The notes under the pieces were generated by a model. The model saw only the letters and a program-made list of their open reading frames with translations. It did not search any database and was not told the origin of the DNA. The translations under genes were made by a program, and so were the position numbers. From Lacimicrobium alkaliphilum (GTDB lineage Bacteria > Pseudomonadota > Gammaproteobacteria > Enterobacterales > Alteromonadaceae), in contig NZ_CP013650.1 of the NCBI RefSeq assembly GCF_001466725.1, forward strand, positions 1 to 64,000: 64,000 nucleotides of DNA, in the 5' to 3' direction. Below, one piece after another: positions 63,354 through 64,000 of this stretch (position 1 is its first letter; each line of letters starts with the position of its first letter).

Positions 63354-64000
63354 TTACTTTGTTTGAACCTTAAATACTTTATCAAAAGCATCATAGGCCG
63401 CCAGATGAAGGGTGTCACCATGATTGAGCTGTTCAAAAAAGCCGAAGTAGGCAGAAGTGCTCTCAGGCTTTGCGTTCTCTAATTTATCAAACAGCGCTTT
63501 TGCCACTCGCTCCATTACCGGCCCTTCCTTGCCCACGCCCACATAAACCGATTTGGCCGGGTTGAGTGGTGCCGGCTCGAGGCTCAATAAGGATTCATCA
63601 TCCCACCATAAACTCGGGCTGATAATAATGTAGTTATCAAATAACGTCGGGCTTTTTAATAAGATTTCAGTGGCCAGCAAGCCACCTAAGGATTGGCCTA
63701 TGATGGTTTTTTCTGCGCTGGTGCGATATTTACTTTCTACCAGTGGCTGAATTTCTTCACCAATCACCTTAATAAAGTTTGCCGATCCGCCATGGGTCGG
63801 AAACTCTTCTATATCCTGTTTATTATCAGAGGGGTAGGTAAAGTCGCGCTTTCGGTCGACATTGGCGATCCCCACAACAATGGTTTCCGGCAGCAGATGT
63901 ATCCATGACAATGAGCCAAACTGAACCAGCCCGGATAGGTGTACAAAATCCTCATCCGCCGAGCCATCCAGCAGATAAATCACCGGATAATTTTTGTCAG
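63354..64000 (-). CDS. alpha/beta-hydrolase esterase (enterochelin-esterase/IroE-like), partial
   Basis: The frame is open to the right edge (DKNYPVIYLLDGSADEDFVHL), so the N-terminus lies beyond the window; the Met-coded start at 63983 is an internal GTG. Nucleophile in TIIGQSLGGLLATEIL (GxSxG as GQSLG), DNYIIISPSLWWDDESLL, and a late His in FFEQLNHGDTLHLAAYDAF. Typical of serine esterases of the Fes/IroE/esterase D fold. Substrate unknown. Confidence 0.88.
   Translation of the reverse strand, partial: DKNYPVIYLLDGSADEDFVHLSGLVQFGSLSWIHLLPETIVVGIANVDRKRDFTYPSDNKQDIEEFPTHGGSANFIKVIGEEIQPLVESKYRTSAEKTIIGQSLGGLLATEILLKSPTLFDNYIIISPSLWWDDESLLSLEPAPLNPAKSVYVGVGKEGPVMERVAKALFDKLENAKPESTSAYFGFFEQLNHGDTLHLAAYDAFDKVFKVQTK

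Overview
The window looks like chromosomal DNA of a free-living gammaproteobacterium, most likely of the Alteromonadales. The reasons are the glmU / DeoR-type regulator / glmS order, two proteins with GlyGly-CTERM-like tails, abundant c-di-GMP proteins, and the overall protein style. This is inference from family knowledge; no database search was run. No rRNA, tRNA, CRISPR array, prophage or intact insertion sequence was seen.

Layout. 1-399: end of an ECF sigma factor and a small membrane protein. 533-4400 (-): large secreted subtilisin-like protease, broken by two single-base frameshifts. 4685-6044: AT-rich islet with a PutAbiC-like membrane protein and an orphan. 6215-8976: ArsR regulator divergent from an ArsP-type permease whose stop overlaps the start of a eukaryotic-type glutathione synthetase. 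9400-12510: serine hydrolase, ParDE toxin-antitoxin and a GFA protein. 12569-16984 (-): glmS, DeoR regulator and glmU, with an inverted-repeat element between the last two. 17132-27681: membrane diguanylate cyclase, EamA transporter, Ogt with an Ada-AlkA fusion, a second serine hydrolase, frameshifted glyoxalase I, a GAF-GGDEF-EAL/FIST pair, YbaK and DUF805 proteins.

27732-40398 is the main catabolic island. An AraC regulator with a PAS domain sits divergent to ten same-strand genes: Gfo/Idh dehydrogenase, three TIM-barrel isomerases, an MFS transporter, two GMC dehydrogenases each with a gluconate-2-dehydrogenase subunit 3 partner, and a DUF1080 (3-keto-glycoside cleaving) protein. Together they suggest periplasmic 3-oxidation of a glycoside, cleavage of the keto-sugar, uptake and cytoplasmic processing.

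40412-44635 (-) holds PhzF (frameshifted), a CPA2 antiporter, MAPEG, two VOC proteins and a LysE exporter. 44882-49380 (+) is an ECF sigma / RskA-like anti-sigma / DUF4331 / lipoprotein / TPR operon. 49461-58214 is a run of small detoxification and modification genes (GSTs, GNATs, SRPBCC, LysE, AraC, cupin, MerR/DUF2938, azoreductase/HxlR, FMN reductase). 58563-63138 includes a cell-wall set: lytic-transglycosylase-like GlyGly-CTERM protein, a helical membrane-anchored protein and a DigH-like glycosyl hydrolase. An esterase runs off the right edge.

Four genes-worth of reading-frame breaks (two in the protease, one each in gloA and phzF) are all explained by loss of one base, mostly in short homopolymers. 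Sequencing or assembly error is therefore a serious alternative to genuine pseudogenes.
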